Part shown: positions 50,405 through 58,298 of the stretch, piece by piece
Layout: the number at the start of each line of letters is the position of its first letter
Numbering within the stretch: the stretch's first letter is position 1
Assembly (NCBI RefSeq): GCF_001898315.1
Contig: NZ_MKTQ01000010.1
Span: 134,358 to 198,357 of the forward strand
DNA from: Microbacterium sp. 70-16
GTDB lineage: Bacteria; Actinomycetota; Actinomycetes; Actinomycetales; Microbacteriaceae
Direction of reading: 5' to 3'
Length of the DNA stretch: 64,000 nt
Notes under the pieces: model-generated
Seen by the model: only the letters and a program-made list of their open reading frames with translations
Told to the model about the DNA's origin: nothing
Database searches by the model: none
Program-made: the position numbers and the translations under genes

Positions 50405-52117
50405 ATGGAGTTGAACGAGACGCGCGCCTGGAACCGCTTCTACGCACCGGGCACCCCGATCGACATCGAACCCGTCACCGGATCACTCAGCGATCTGCTC
50501 GACGAGCGCGTCGCGCAGTGGAGCGACCGCCCGGCGATCGCCTTCTTCGACCGCACCGTGTCGTACCGCGAACTGGGCGACCGGGTCGCCCGCATCGCGA
50601 CCGGACTGCGCGGGCTCGGCGTCAAGGCCGGCGACCGCGTCGCGCTCATCATGCCGAACGCCCCGCAGCACGTCATCGCCTTCTACGCGGTGCTCCGCCT
50701 CGGCGCGGTGGTCGTCGAGCACAACCCGCTCTACACCCGCGACGAGCTCGAGGTGCAGTTCCGCGACCACGGCGCGACCATCGTGGTCGCCTGGGACAAG
50801 CTCGTGCCGGTGCTGCGCGAGCTGCCCGACGGCGTCCGTCCCCGCGACATCATCGCGGTCAACGTCACGGATGCCATGCCGCTGACCATGCGCCTCGCGC
50901 TCAGCCTGCCGATCGCGAAGGCCCGCGAGTCGCGCGCCAAGCTCACCGCGCCCGCGCCGGGCACGATCCCGTTCGCGACGCTCGAGAAGAACGAGCCGCT
51001 GCCGGCATCCCACCCGCGCCCGAACCCCGACGATCTCGCGTCGCTGCAGTACACCTCCGGCACGACCGGTGCGCCGAAGGGCGCCATGATCACGCACGCC
51101 AACCTGTGGGCGAACGCGCGCCAGGGCGCGGCGTGGATGCCGGACTTCACCCGCGGCGAGGGGCGCATCTACGGCCTGCTGCCGATGTTCCACTCCTTCG
51201 GCGTGCTGCTCTCGGTGATCTACTCGGTCGAGACCGGGTCGTGCGCGGTGCTGTTCCCGACGTTCGATCCGGAGCTGGTCGAGAAGGCGGCGAAGAAGTT
51301 CCCGCCGACGTTCGTGCCGGCCGTGCCGCCGATGTTCGATCGCCTCGCCCGCGTCGCCAAGGAGGGCAAGCTCGACCTCTCCGGCGTCGTCTACGCGATC
51401 TCCGGCGCCATGACGCTGACCCCGGCGATCGTCAAGCGCTGGGAAGACCAGGCCGGCAGCATGCTCAACGAGGGCTACGGGCTGACCGAGACGAGCCCCG
51501 TCGCGCTGGCGAACCCGTTCACGGATGCCCGGCGCATCGGCGCCATCGGCATCCCCTTCCCGACCACCGACATCAAGGTCGTCGACCCCGACGAGCCGAC
51601 GCGCGAGGTCGCCCTCGGCGAGACGGGCGAGCTGCTCATCCACGGCCCGCAGGTGTTCCAGGGGTACTGGAACCGGCCGGACGAGACCGCGGCGACCCTG
51701 CTCGAGGGCGGCTGGCTGCGCACCGGCGACCTCGTCGTGCAGGACGACGACGGCTTCGTCACCGTGGTCGACCGCAAGAAGGAGCTCATCATCACCGGCG
51801 GCTTCAACGTGTCGCCGAGCGAGGTCGAGCAGGTCATCGTGACGGTGCCCGGCGTCGCGGCATCCGCCGTCGTCGGCATCCCGCGCGGCGGAGGCGCGGA
51901 GGTCGTCACCGCCGTCGTCGTCCTCGAGGAGGGTGCGGTCTTCGATGAGGATGCCGCCCGCGCCGCCGCCCGCGAGCGGCTCGCCGAGTACAAGCGCCCG
52001 AGCTCGTACCTCGTGTGGGAGGAGCTGCCGACCTCGCTGATCGGCAAGGTGCTGCGCCGCAAGGTGCGCGACACCCTGATCGCCGACCGCAAGGCGACCC
52101 GCGCCGCGGAGGGGTGA
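50405..52117 (+). CDS. fadD: Long-chain fatty-acid--CoA ligase
   Basis: This 570-residue ANL-superfamily enzyme activates an acid through an acyl-adenylate to its CoA thioester. The AMP motif YTSGTTGAPKGAMITH, the GYGLTETSPVA core, WLRTGDLVVQDDDGFVTVVDRKKELIITGGFNVSPSEVE and the C-terminal catalytic lysine region LIGKVLRRKVRD are all intact. The overall sequence is of the fatty-acid type, though the position after the aromatic operon leaves room for another acid. It is read leaderless. Confidence 0.9.
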   Translation: MELNETRAWNRFYAPGTPIDIEPVTGSLSDLLDERVAQWSDRPAIAFFDRTVSYRELGDRVARIATGLRGLGVKAGDRVALIMPNAPQHVIAFYAVLRLGAVVVEHNPLYTRDELEVQFRDHGATIVVAWDKLVPVLRELPDGVRPRDIIAVNVTDAMPLTMRLALSLPIAKARESRAKLTAPAPGTIPFATLEKNEPLPASHPRPNPDDLASLQYTSGTTGAPKGAMITHANLWANARQGAAWMPDFTRGEGRIYGLLPMFHSFGVLLSVIYSVETGSCAVLFPTFDPELVEKAAKKFPPTFVPAVPPMFDRLARVAKEGKLDLSGVVYAISGAMTLTPAIVKRWEDQAGSMLNEGYGLTETSPVALANPFTDARRIGAIGIPFPTTDIKVVDPDEPTREVALGETGELLIHGPQVFQGYWNRPDETAATLLEGGWLRTGDLVVQDDDGFVTVVDRKKELIITGGFNVSPSEVEQVIVTVPGVAASAVVGIPRGGGAEVVTAVVVLEEGAVFDEDAARAAARERLAEYKRPSSYLVWEELPTSLIGKVLRRKVRDTLIADRKATRAAEG

Positions 52118-52162
52118 GCGCCTGGCGCGCGCCGAGGGGTGACCCCTCGCGCGCCCGCGGCT

Positions 52163-52219
52163 TCATCCGTCCCTTTTCGTCGCGTCGCGGCGCGCGTTGC
52201 CGCGTGTCGGGACGGATGA
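52163..52219. repeat. 57-nt-class palindromic element, arms TCATCCGTCCC (copy 5, first of a pair)
   Basis: Perfect 11-bp arms at 52163-52173 and 52209-52219 enclose 35 nt with an inner CGCG/CGCG stem. The partner copy begins 85 bp downstream. The pair lies between the convergent fadD and small-protein genes. Confidence 0.75.
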
Positions 52220-52246
52220 GTGGCGTGGGCGCGGCGGGGCATCCCG

Positions 52247-52305
52247 TTCATCCGTCCCTAACTGTCGCGTCGCGGCGCGCGATGCGGCATGTTGGGACGG
52301 ATGAA
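52247..52305. repeat. 57-nt-class palindromic element, arms TTCATCCGTCCC (copy 6, second of a pair)
   Basis: Perfect 12-bp arms at 52247-52258 and 52294-52305 flank exactly 35 nt. The core shares TGTCGCGTCGCGGCGCGCG-type sequence with copies 4 and 5. Confidence 0.75.
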
Positions 52306-52382
52306 GGCGGATGCCAGTCCGCCGACCCCCCACTCCCGGGAGCGGGGTGCCCCCGCGCCCCGCTCCCGCGACGGAGACGGGC

Positions 52383-52505
52383 CTATTGGCCCTTGCGCGG
52401 CTTGATGAACGCCGTCGAGGCGGTCTCGCGCTTGGCCGCGCGCTTTTCCTTCAGAGTGAGTTTCGCTTCCTTCGCGGTGGCACCGCGGGGCGTTTTCCCT
52501 GCCAT
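52383..52505 (-). CDS. Small basic protein, 40 residues
   Basis: A complete reading frame runs from the ATG at 52505 to the TAG at 52383. The product begins MAGKTPRGATAKEAKLTLKE and ends in FIKPRKGQ. It is very rich in Lys and Arg, with charge spacing typical of a single amphipathic helix. A GAAGGGAAG purine stretch lies upstream and a TATGGT box 43 nt before the start. I do not know a function; nucleic-acid or ribosome binding is possible from its charge. It is too short for most automatic callers. Confidence 0.7.
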   Translation of the reverse strand: MAGKTPRGATAKEAKLTLKEKRAAKRETASTAFIKPRKGQ

Positions 52506-52547
52506 GACGAACACGCTTCCCTTCTTCAAGCTGGCGTGAGTCCGACC

Positions 52548-52553
52548 ACCATA
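52548..52553 (-). promoter_or_regulatory. -10 box TATGGT of the 40-residue gene
   Basis: TATGGT on the minus strand fits TANNNT. It would give a leader of about 35 nt containing the purine-rich ribosome binding site. Confidence 0.35.
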
Positions 52554-52602
52554 GCCCAGTTCGCGAAGGAAAGCATTTCCTGCTGATCAGGAATTTTTTC
52601 GA

Positions 52603-53391
52603 CTACGCGAGATAGAGCACGAGCTGATGCCCCGGGGCGTCGAGCGGCACGAGCTTGTGCTCCTCGTACGCGACGCGGCCGTCGGTGGGGTGGTCGAAGA
52701 CCCGCTCGCGCGACGAGAACGTCTCGACGTCGCGCTCGGCCCACACCCGCGCGAAGTCGGCGGATGCCTCGGACAGCCGCGCCACGAGATCGGACATGCC
52801 CGCCGTGCCGATCGCCGGGCCCACGGCCGCGCGGAACTCGCCCGCGAAGCGGCGACTCTGCGCCTGCCAGTCGGGCATGAGCTCGCGCAGCGCGGGATCG
52901 GTGAAGACGAGCCACAGGAGGTTTCGCTCGGCCTCGCCGAGCGAAGAGATCCGCGAGTACAGCCGCGCGTACGCGGCATTCCACGCGACGATCGACCAGT
53001 CCGCCGCGAGCAGGAACGCCGGCCCCGGCAGCGATTCGAGCAGATGCCGCAGCTGCTCGGGCAGCGCGGTCGCGCCACCCTCCGGCATCCGCCCGCCGGC
53101 GTGCCCGCCGAGGCGCAGCAGGTAGTCCGTCTCGGGTGCGGACAGTCCGAACAGTCGCGCGATCGCCTCGAGCACCGACCGCGACGGGTTGATCGGCCGC
53201 GCCTGCTCGAGCCACGTGTACCACGTGACGCTCACGCCGGCGAGGGCCGCGACCTCTTCGCGCCGCAGCCCGGGCACGCGGCTACGCGGCGCGGGCGGCA
53301 TGTTGACCGCCGCACGATCGACGCGCGCGCGCCGGGCGCGCAGAAACGCCGCGAGCTCGTCGCGGCGGAGCCGGTCGGGGTCGGTGGCCAC
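52603..53391 (-). CDS. Helix-turn-helix regulator with MmyB-like ligand domain
   Basis: This 262-residue protein has an XRE helix-turn-helix (RDELAAFLRARRARV, RVPGLRREEVAALAGVSVTWYTWLEQARPINPS). The MmyB-type PAS-like domain then follows (PAFLLAADWSIVAWNAAYARLYS, NLLWLVFTDPALRELMPDWQAQSRRFAGEFRAAVG). Actinobacterial members of this family bind fatty-acid-like ligands and often control a neighbouring gene. The GTG at 53391 is chosen because the helix-turn-helix begins directly after it, and a palindrome lies 33 bp upstream. Confidence 0.87.
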   Translation of the reverse strand: MATDPDRLRRDELAAFLRARRARVDRAAVNMPPAPRSRVPGLRREEVAALAGVSVTWYTWLEQARPINPSRSVLEAIARLFGLSAPETDYLLRLGGHAGGRMPEGGATALPEQLRHLLESLPGPAFLLAADWSIVAWNAAYARLYSRISSLGEAERNLLWLVFTDPALRELMPDWQAQSRRFAGEFRAAVGPAIGTAGMSDLVARLSEASADFARVWAERDVETFSSRERVFDHPTDGRVAYEEHKLVPLDAPGHQLVLYLA

Positions 53392-53423
53392 GGCATCCTC
53401 TCGTCGGGCTTCAGTGTTAGTGC

Positions 53424-53437
53424 TGATACCAGTATCA
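53424..53437. promoter_or_regulatory. Palindrome TGATAC-CA-GTATCA, candidate autoregulatory operator
   Basis: This perfect palindrome is notably AT-rich for the region. It lies in the roughly 90-bp gap between the MmyB-type regulator and ilvD. Binding could influence both divergent genes. Confidence 0.55.
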
Positions 53438-53480
53438 ACGCCATCTGCCGTTTCCGCGCGCGGGCGCGTGAAATGAGAGG

Positions 53481-55382
53481 ATGCCTGCACTCCGCTCCCG
53501 CACCGTCACCCACGGCCGCAACATGGCCGGCGCCCGCGCACTGCTGCGCGCCGCCGGCGTCGACGCCGCCGACTTCGGCAAGCCGCTCATCGCCGTCGCG
53601 AACAGCTTCACCGAGTTCGTCCCCGGCCATACCCACCTCGCGCCCGTCGGGCGCATCGTCTCCGAGGCGATCCACGCGGCCGGCGGCATCGCCCGCGAGT
53701 TCAACACGATCGCCGTCGACGACGGCATCGCGATGGGGCACGGCGGCATGCTCTACTCGCTGCCCTCCCGAGACCTCATCGCCGACTCGGTCGAGTACAT
53801 GGTCAACGCGCACTGCGCCGACGCGCTCGTCTGCATCTCGAACTGCGACAAGATCACGCCCGGTATGCTCATGGCGGCGCTGCGCCTGAACATCCCCGTC
53901 GTGTTCGTCTCGGGCGGGCCGATGGAGTCCGGTCGCGCCGTGCTCACCGACGGATCGGTGCGCACTCTCGATCTCGTGGATGCGATCTCGGATGCCGTCA
54001 ACGAGGGCATCTCCGACGCCGATATCCAGCGCATCGAAGAGAACGCGTGCCCCACGTGCGGGTCGTGCTCGGGCATGTTCACGGCCAACTCGATGAACTG
54101 CCTCACGGAGGCCCTCGGACTCTCGCTGCCCGGCAACGGCTCGGTGCTCGCGACGCACACGGCCCGCCGGGCGCTGTACGAAAACGCCGGAGCGCTCGCC
54201 GTGCAGCTCGCGCACCGCTACTACGACGAGGACGACGCGTCGGTCCTGCCCCGCTCGATCGCGACGCCGTCCGCCTTTGCCAACGCCATGACGCTCGACA
54301 TCGCGATGGGCGGCTCGACCAACACGATCCTGCACCTGCTCGCCGCCGCACACGAGGCAGGCGTCGAGTTCGGCCTCGACGAGATCGACGCGATCTCGCG
54401 CCGCGTCCCGTGCCTCGCGAAGGTCGCACCCAACCCGGCCTACGGCCGCATGTACTACATGGAGGATGTGCACCGCGCCGGGGGCATCCCCGCGATCCTC
54501 GGCGAGCTGCGCCGCGGCGGGCTGCTCGATGAGAGTGTCCACTCGGTGCACGCGCCGTCACTGGGCGCGTGGCTCGACGACTGGGACATCCGCGGCGGAT
54601 CGGCGACCGCCGAGGCTGAGGACCTGTGGCACGCCGCCCCCGGCGGGCGTCGCTCGTCGACGGCGTTCTCGCAGTCCGAGCGCTGGCTCGAACTCGATGC
54701 GGATGCCACGGACGGCTGCATCCGCGACGCCGAGCACGCCTACTCGGCCGACGGCGGTCTTGCCGTCCTGCGCGGCAACATCGCCGTCGACGGCGCGGTG
54801 GTCAAGACGGCCGGCGTCGACCCGTCGATCTGGACGTTCCGCGGCCCCGCCGTCGTGTGTGAATCGCAGGACGAAGCGGTCGAGAAGATCCTCGCCAAGA
54901 AGGTGCAGCCGGGCGACGTCGTCGTCATCCGCTACGAGGGCCCGAAGGGCGGCCCGGGCATGCAGGAGATGCTGTACCCGACGTCGTTCCTCAAGGGCCG
55001 CGGCCTCGGCAAGCAGTGCGCGCTCATCACCGACGGCCGCTTCTCGGGTGGCACGTCGGGCCTGTCGATCGGGCACGTGTCGCCCGAAGCGGCATCCGGC
55101 GGCGTCATCGCGCTCGTCGAGGACGGCGACATCATCTCGATCGACATCCCGACCCGCGCGATCTCGCTCGAGGTGGATGCCGCGGTGCTCGACGAGCGCC
55201 GCGAACGACTGCTGGATGCCGGGGGCTACCGCCCGCGCGACCGCGAGCGCGTCGTCTCGCCCGCCCTGCGCGCATACGCCGCGATGGCGCTGTCGGCCGA
55301 CAAGGGCGCCGTGCGCGACGTCGACGCCGTCGAGCGCGCCATGGCGCGCGTCGCGCGCGAGGAGGCTGCGCTCACCAGCTGA
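53481..55382 (+). CDS. ilvD: Dihydroxy-acid dehydratase
   Basis: This 633-residue iron-sulfur enzyme dehydrates dihydroxy-isovalerate and dihydroxy-methylvalerate in valine and isoleucine synthesis. It has the family start [21 protein letters not shown], Cys122 in [12 protein letters not shown], the [23 protein letters not shown] cluster (Cys193/Cys196) and the C-terminal [21 protein letters not shown]. The FVPGHTHL segment is of the E. coli [4Fe-4S] type. A weak TGAAAT box 6 nt before the ATG suggests a leaderless start. Confidence 0.95.
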   Translation: MPALRSRTVTHGRNMAGARALLRAAGVDAADFGKPLIAVANSFTEFVPGHTHLAPVGRIVSEAIHAAGGIAREFNTIAVDDGIAMGHGGMLYSLPSRDLIADSVEYMVNAHCADALVCISNCDKITPGMLMAALRLNIPVVFVSGGPMESGRAVLTDGSVRTLDLVDAISDAVNEGISDADIQRIEENACPTCGSCSGMFTANSMNCLTEALGLSLPGNGSVLATHTARRALYENAGALAVQLAHRYYDEDDASVLPRSIATPSAFANAMTLDIAMGGSTNTILHLLAAAHEAGVEFGLDEIDAISRRVPCLAKVAPNPAYGRMYYMEDVHRAGGIPAILGELRRGGLLDESVHSVHAPSLGAWLDDWDIRGGSATAEAEDLWHAAPGGRRSSTAFSQSERWLELDADATDGCIRDAEHAYSADGGLAVLRGNIAVDGAVVKTAGVDPSIWTFRGPAVVCESQDEAVEKILAKKVQPGDVVVIRYEGPKGGPGMQEMLYPTSFLKGRGLGKQCALITDGRFSGGTSGLSIGHVSPEAASGGVIALVEDGDIISIDIPTRAISLEVDAAVLDERRERLLDAGGYRPRDRERVVSPALRAYAAMALSADKGAVRDVDAVERAMARVAREEAALTS

Positions 55383-55393
55383 GGGTGGGCGGG

Positions 55394-55436
55394 CTGGGGG
55401 TAGCACCTGGGGCGCTCCTGGGGGCAGCACCTGGGG
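55394..55436. repeat. G-rich 19-bp direct repeat after ilvD
   Basis: CTGGGGG(T/C)AGCACCTGGGG occurs at 55394-55412 and 55418-55436, a 24-bp period. The strongly G-rich plus strand continues to about 55510 with CCTGGGG-type words. No gene is seen in the 55383-55785 gap, which otherwise holds the two palindromic elements below and a TAGCGT box (55748-55753) that may serve the next gene. Confidence 0.6.
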
Positions 55437-55526
55437 TGATCTTCTGGGGTATCCCCAGGGTGTGGCCCCGGGGCGTGCTGGGCATTCTGGGCGCATCCCC
55501 TGGGGCATCCTGCCCTCTGTCTGCTC

Positions 55527-55583
55527 GAAGTTGGCGCAATCTGCGGGTATGTGGGCAGGGTTCCCGCGCGTCGCGCCAACTTC
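55527..55583. repeat. 57-nt-class palindromic element, arms GAAGTTGGCGC (copy A)
   Basis: Perfect 11-bp arms at 55527-55537 and 55573-55583 surround exactly 35 nt. The core contains an inner stem GCGGG (55543-55547)/CCCGC (55563-55567). It has the same layout as the TCATCCGTCCC family with completely different arms. Confidence 0.75.
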
Positions 55584-55610
55584 TTGGGGTGCGCGTGGGG
55601 CTGCGCTCAT

Positions 55611-55667
55611 GAAGTTGGCGCAAGTCGCGGGTATGTGGGCTGGGTTATCGCGTGTCGCGCCAACTTC
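55611..55667. repeat. 57-nt-class palindromic element, arms GAAGTTGGCGC (copy B)
   Basis: Perfect 11-bp arms at 55611-55621 and 55657-55667 flank exactly 35 nt. The core shares GCGGGTATGTGGGC with copy A but the rest has diverged. It starts 84 bp after copy A. Confidence 0.75.
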
Positions 55668-55785
55668 GCAGCGCGCGCGACGCGCGACCCCGCGCCACCG
55701 ATGCCAGCCATGGACGCCGGCGCCTTCTGCCGGCCCGCGGGCGCTCCTAGCGTGGAGGCATCCGTTCGACGATGAAGAGGACTCC

Positions 55786-56214
55786 ATGCTCGAAACGCGC
55801 TTCCGCGAGTACATCCGCCGGTTCAACGCCGAGGACGACACCGCCTTCGATGACTACCTCGCACCCGACATGCACATGAAGAATGGCACGCTCGAGTTCG
55901 ACGGCGTCGACGGCATGAAGCACCACTACCGCGACCTCATCTGGCCGCACTTCACCGAGCGCCTGAGCGTGCCGCGGTTCGTGTCAGACGATGGGCGCGC
56001 GGCGATCCAGATGCATACGCTGTTCACCGCCAGGCGGGATGCCCCGGACACCCTCTTCGGGGCCGTACGCGCGGGCGAGACGTTCGAGTTCGACGGCGTC
56101 ATCATGTACGAGATCGACGACACCGACCGGTTCAGCGACATCCTGGTCGCCTACAATTCGTTCGTGCACACCGACCTCGACGGCAATCGCCGCGACCTCG
56201 GCATCCCGCACTGA
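55786..56214 (+). CDS. SnoaL/NTF2-like protein
   Basis: The 142-residue protein fits the small cone-shaped NTF2-like fold: FREYIRRFNAEDDTAFDDYLAPDMHMKNGTLEFDGVDGMKHHYRDLIWPHFTERLSV near the N-terminus and VIMYEIDDTDRFSDILVAYNSF near the end. Family members include polyketide cyclases and small-molecule isomerases, but no substrate is evident. The ATG at 55786 has AGAGGA upstream. A TAGCGT box at 55748 would give a leader of about 27 nt. Confidence 0.75.
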   Translation: MLETRFREYIRRFNAEDDTAFDDYLAPDMHMKNGTLEFDGVDGMKHHYRDLIWPHFTERLSVPRFVSDDGRAAIQMHTLFTARRDAPDTLFGAVRAGETFEFDGVIMYEIDDTDRFSDILVAYNSFVHTDLDGNRRDLGIPH

Positions 56215-56336
56215 GCGCAAGCGCCCGCAGCGCACCGCCCGCCCGAAGCGCACCCGACCGAGCGCACCCGCTCGCACGCTAGCGGACCCGCCGCCCGAAC
56301 CGCAGGCCCGCACGAACCCACCCGCGCACCCCCGCC

Positions 56337-57272
56337 CTACAGCCCGTCGTCCCCGAACTCGACGGCCTCCGACGCGGCGCGCAGCTTGCGCACGAGCCAC
56401 TGCAGCGCGGCATCGTCGTTCTTCGACGGATGCCAGTGCGCCGCCTCCACGAGCACGCTCGGGCTGATCGGGGTCTCGGCGACGACGAGGCCGAGCGCGT
56501 CGGCGTAGCGGTGAGCCGTGCGCTCGGGCACCCACCCGACCCACTCGGTGCCGGCGACCGCGAACGGCACGGGCAGGAATCCCTGCACGGTCGCCGCGAC
56601 CGGCGGCAGGAACCCCGCGGCGGCGAGCATGTCGTCGATGTGCGTCGCCGCGTGCATGCCGATGACGCTGCGCACGTGCCGCAGGCTCCGCAGCGCCGAA
56701 AGCGACAGCCGCCCGTCCTCGAGCGCGGGATGCCCCGCCGCGACGATGCAGACGAACGTGTCGCTGAACAGTGACGCGCGCTTGCCCGGCACGCCCTGCC
56801 CGGCCCCGGCGATCGTCACGTCGTTGCGCAGCAGGTCGACGGCCGACACCTCGTCGCCCTCGACCGACAGCCCCGTGAACGCGACGCGTGTGTTCGGCGC
56901 TTCACGCTCGAGCAGGCGGATGAGCGGGCTCGTGATCTCGGACAGCACATAGTCGGTCGCCGCCACCAGGAACGCCCGGGTGCTCGTCGCCGGGTCGAAC
57001 TCGGGCAGCACGTCGAACGTGCGCTGCACCTCTGCCATGCACTCCGCGACCGTCGGTATGAGCGACTCGGCGCGCGCCGTCAGCGCGAACCCGCGCCCCT
57101 CGCGCTCGAGCAGCGGATCGTCGAACAGCTCACGCAGCTTCGTCAGCGACCCGCTGACGGCGGGCTGGGTCATGCCGATGCGCTCGCCGGCGCGCGTGAG
57201 GTTGCGCTCGATCAGCAGCGCGTCGAGGACGACGACGAGGTTGAGGTCGAGCTTGCGAACGTCGGTGGTCAC
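56337..57272 (-). CDS. LysR-family regulator of the adjacent ABC importer
   Basis: This 311-residue LysR protein has LDLNLVVVLDALLIERNLTRAGERIGMTQPAVSGSLTKLRELFDDPLLEREG and a standard effector domain (NodD-like subgroup). It is the last gene of a leftward series after an importer operon, but it has its own TAGGGT box overlapping the permease stop codon, so it can be made independently. It probably controls the importer and perhaps the divergent beta-helix gene. Confidence 0.87.
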   Translation of the reverse strand: MTTDVRKLDLNLVVVLDALLIERNLTRAGERIGMTQPAVSGSLTKLRELFDDPLLEREGRGFALTARAESLIPTVAECMAEVQRTFDVLPEFDPATSTRAFLVAATDYVLSEITSPLIRLLEREAPNTRVAFTGLSVEGDEVSAVDLLRNDVTIAGAGQGVPGKRASLFSDTFVCIVAAGHPALEDGRLSLSALRSLRHVRSVIGMHAATHIDDMLAAAGFLPPVAATVQGFLPVPFAVAGTEWVGWVPERTAHRYADALGLVVAETPISPSVLVEAAHWHPSKNDDAALQWLVRKLRAASEAVEFGDDGL

Positions 57273-57278
57273 ACCTCG

Positions 57279-57284
57279 ACCCTA
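57279..57284 (-). promoter_or_regulatory. -10 box TAGGGT of the LysR gene, leaderless
   Basis: TAGGGT is 6 nt before the GTG at 57272 and shares its first three bases with the TAG stop codon of the permease gene. Confidence 0.5.
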
Positions 57285-58298
57285 GCCGCGCCGCTTGCGA
57301 CGACCGAGGTAGGTCGACAGCGCGACGGCCGCGAGCAGGGCGAGGCCGTTGAAGACGTTCGACGCCCAGCCGCTCGCACCCGAGAGGGCGAGGCCCGACA
57401 CCGACACCGACACGAAGACGGCGCCGATGATCGTGCCCCACACGTTGAAGAAGCCGGGACGGATCGCCGTCGCACCCAGGAACACCGCGGCGAGGGCCGG
57501 GAACAGCAGCGTGCCGCCGTCGGATGCCGCGGCGCTGCCGACGCGCGAGAGCTGCAGCACGCCTGCACCGCCCGCGATGAAGCCGGCGACGATGAAGCTC
57601 CACCACACGTTCTTCGACACGGGCAGGCCGACGAGCTTGGCGGCGGTCGCGTTCGATCCGATCGCGTACAGCGAGCGGCCGAACGGCGTGTGGCTGAAGA
57701 AGTACCAGGCGACGAGGGCGACCAGCAGCGTGATGAAGAACACGATCGGGATGCCCGCGAGGCGCGTCGAACCGAACTTGATGAGCGCGGGGTCGAGTCC
57801 GCTGACGAACGTCTTGCCGCCCGTGAACCAGGTCATGAGGCCCGCCAGCAGCATCGACATGCCCAGGGTCGTGACGAACGGGCTCATCGCGAGCTTCGTC
57901 ACGAAGTAGCCGTTGACGACGCCGACGAGGGTGCCGAGGGCCATCGCGATCAGTACCGACAGCCACAGCGGCAGTCCGTACAGCGACATGAACCCGGCCG
58001 TCATCACCTGCGCCATGACGGCGTTCGCGCCGAGTGAGAAGTCGAAATACCCCGACACGAGCGGGAACAGTGCCGCGATCGAGATGAGCGCGATGACGGC
58101 CTGACTGCCGAGGATCACGTTGAGGTTGTTGAGCGTCGGGAACGCCGCGGCCGACAGCGGGAAGAAGGAGAAGAAGATGTAGACGAGCACCGTCAGGGCG
58201 GGCAGCGCGTAGTTCTCCAGCACGCGCAGCGGCGCGGGCGTCTGCTTCACCGGGATCGAGACCGTCGCCGTCGTCGGCGGGGCTTGCGTATCGGTCAT
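57282..58298 (-). CDS. ABC sugar transporter permease, RbsC-type
   Basis: This 338-residue membrane protein has about ten hydrophobic segments of the BPD_transp_2 family (VIALISIAALFPLVSGYFDFSLGANAVMAQVM, TLVGVVNGYFVTKLAMSPFVTTLGMSMLLAGL, FGRSLYAIGSNATAAKLVGLPV). It works with the dual ATPase and binding protein encoded upstream. Its start overlaps the ATPase stop by 4 nt. Confidence 0.92.
   Translation of the reverse strand: MTDTQAPPTTATVSIPVKQTPAPLRVLENYALPALTVLVYIFFSFFPLSAAAFPTLNNLNVILGSQAVIALISIAALFPLVSGYFDFSLGANAVMAQVMTAGFMSLYGLPLWLSVLIAMALGTLVGVVNGYFVTKLAMSPFVTTLGMSMLLAGLMTWFTGGKTFVSGLDPALIKFGSTRLAGIPIVFFITLLVALVAWYFFSHTPFGRSLYAIGSNATAAKLVGLPVSKNVWWSFIVAGFIAGGAGVLQLSRVGSAAASDGGTLLFPALAAVFLGATAIRPGFFNVWGTIIGAVFVSVSVSGLALSGASGWASNVFNGLALLAAVALSTYLGRRKRRG

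Noticed and set aside
55527..55667. A coding gene from the repeated frame EVGATR..NPAHIPA on the minus strand
   Set aside because: The repeated peptide is a translation of the two palindromic elements. The elements have matched inverted arms and divergent cores, which indicates structured non-coding DNA.
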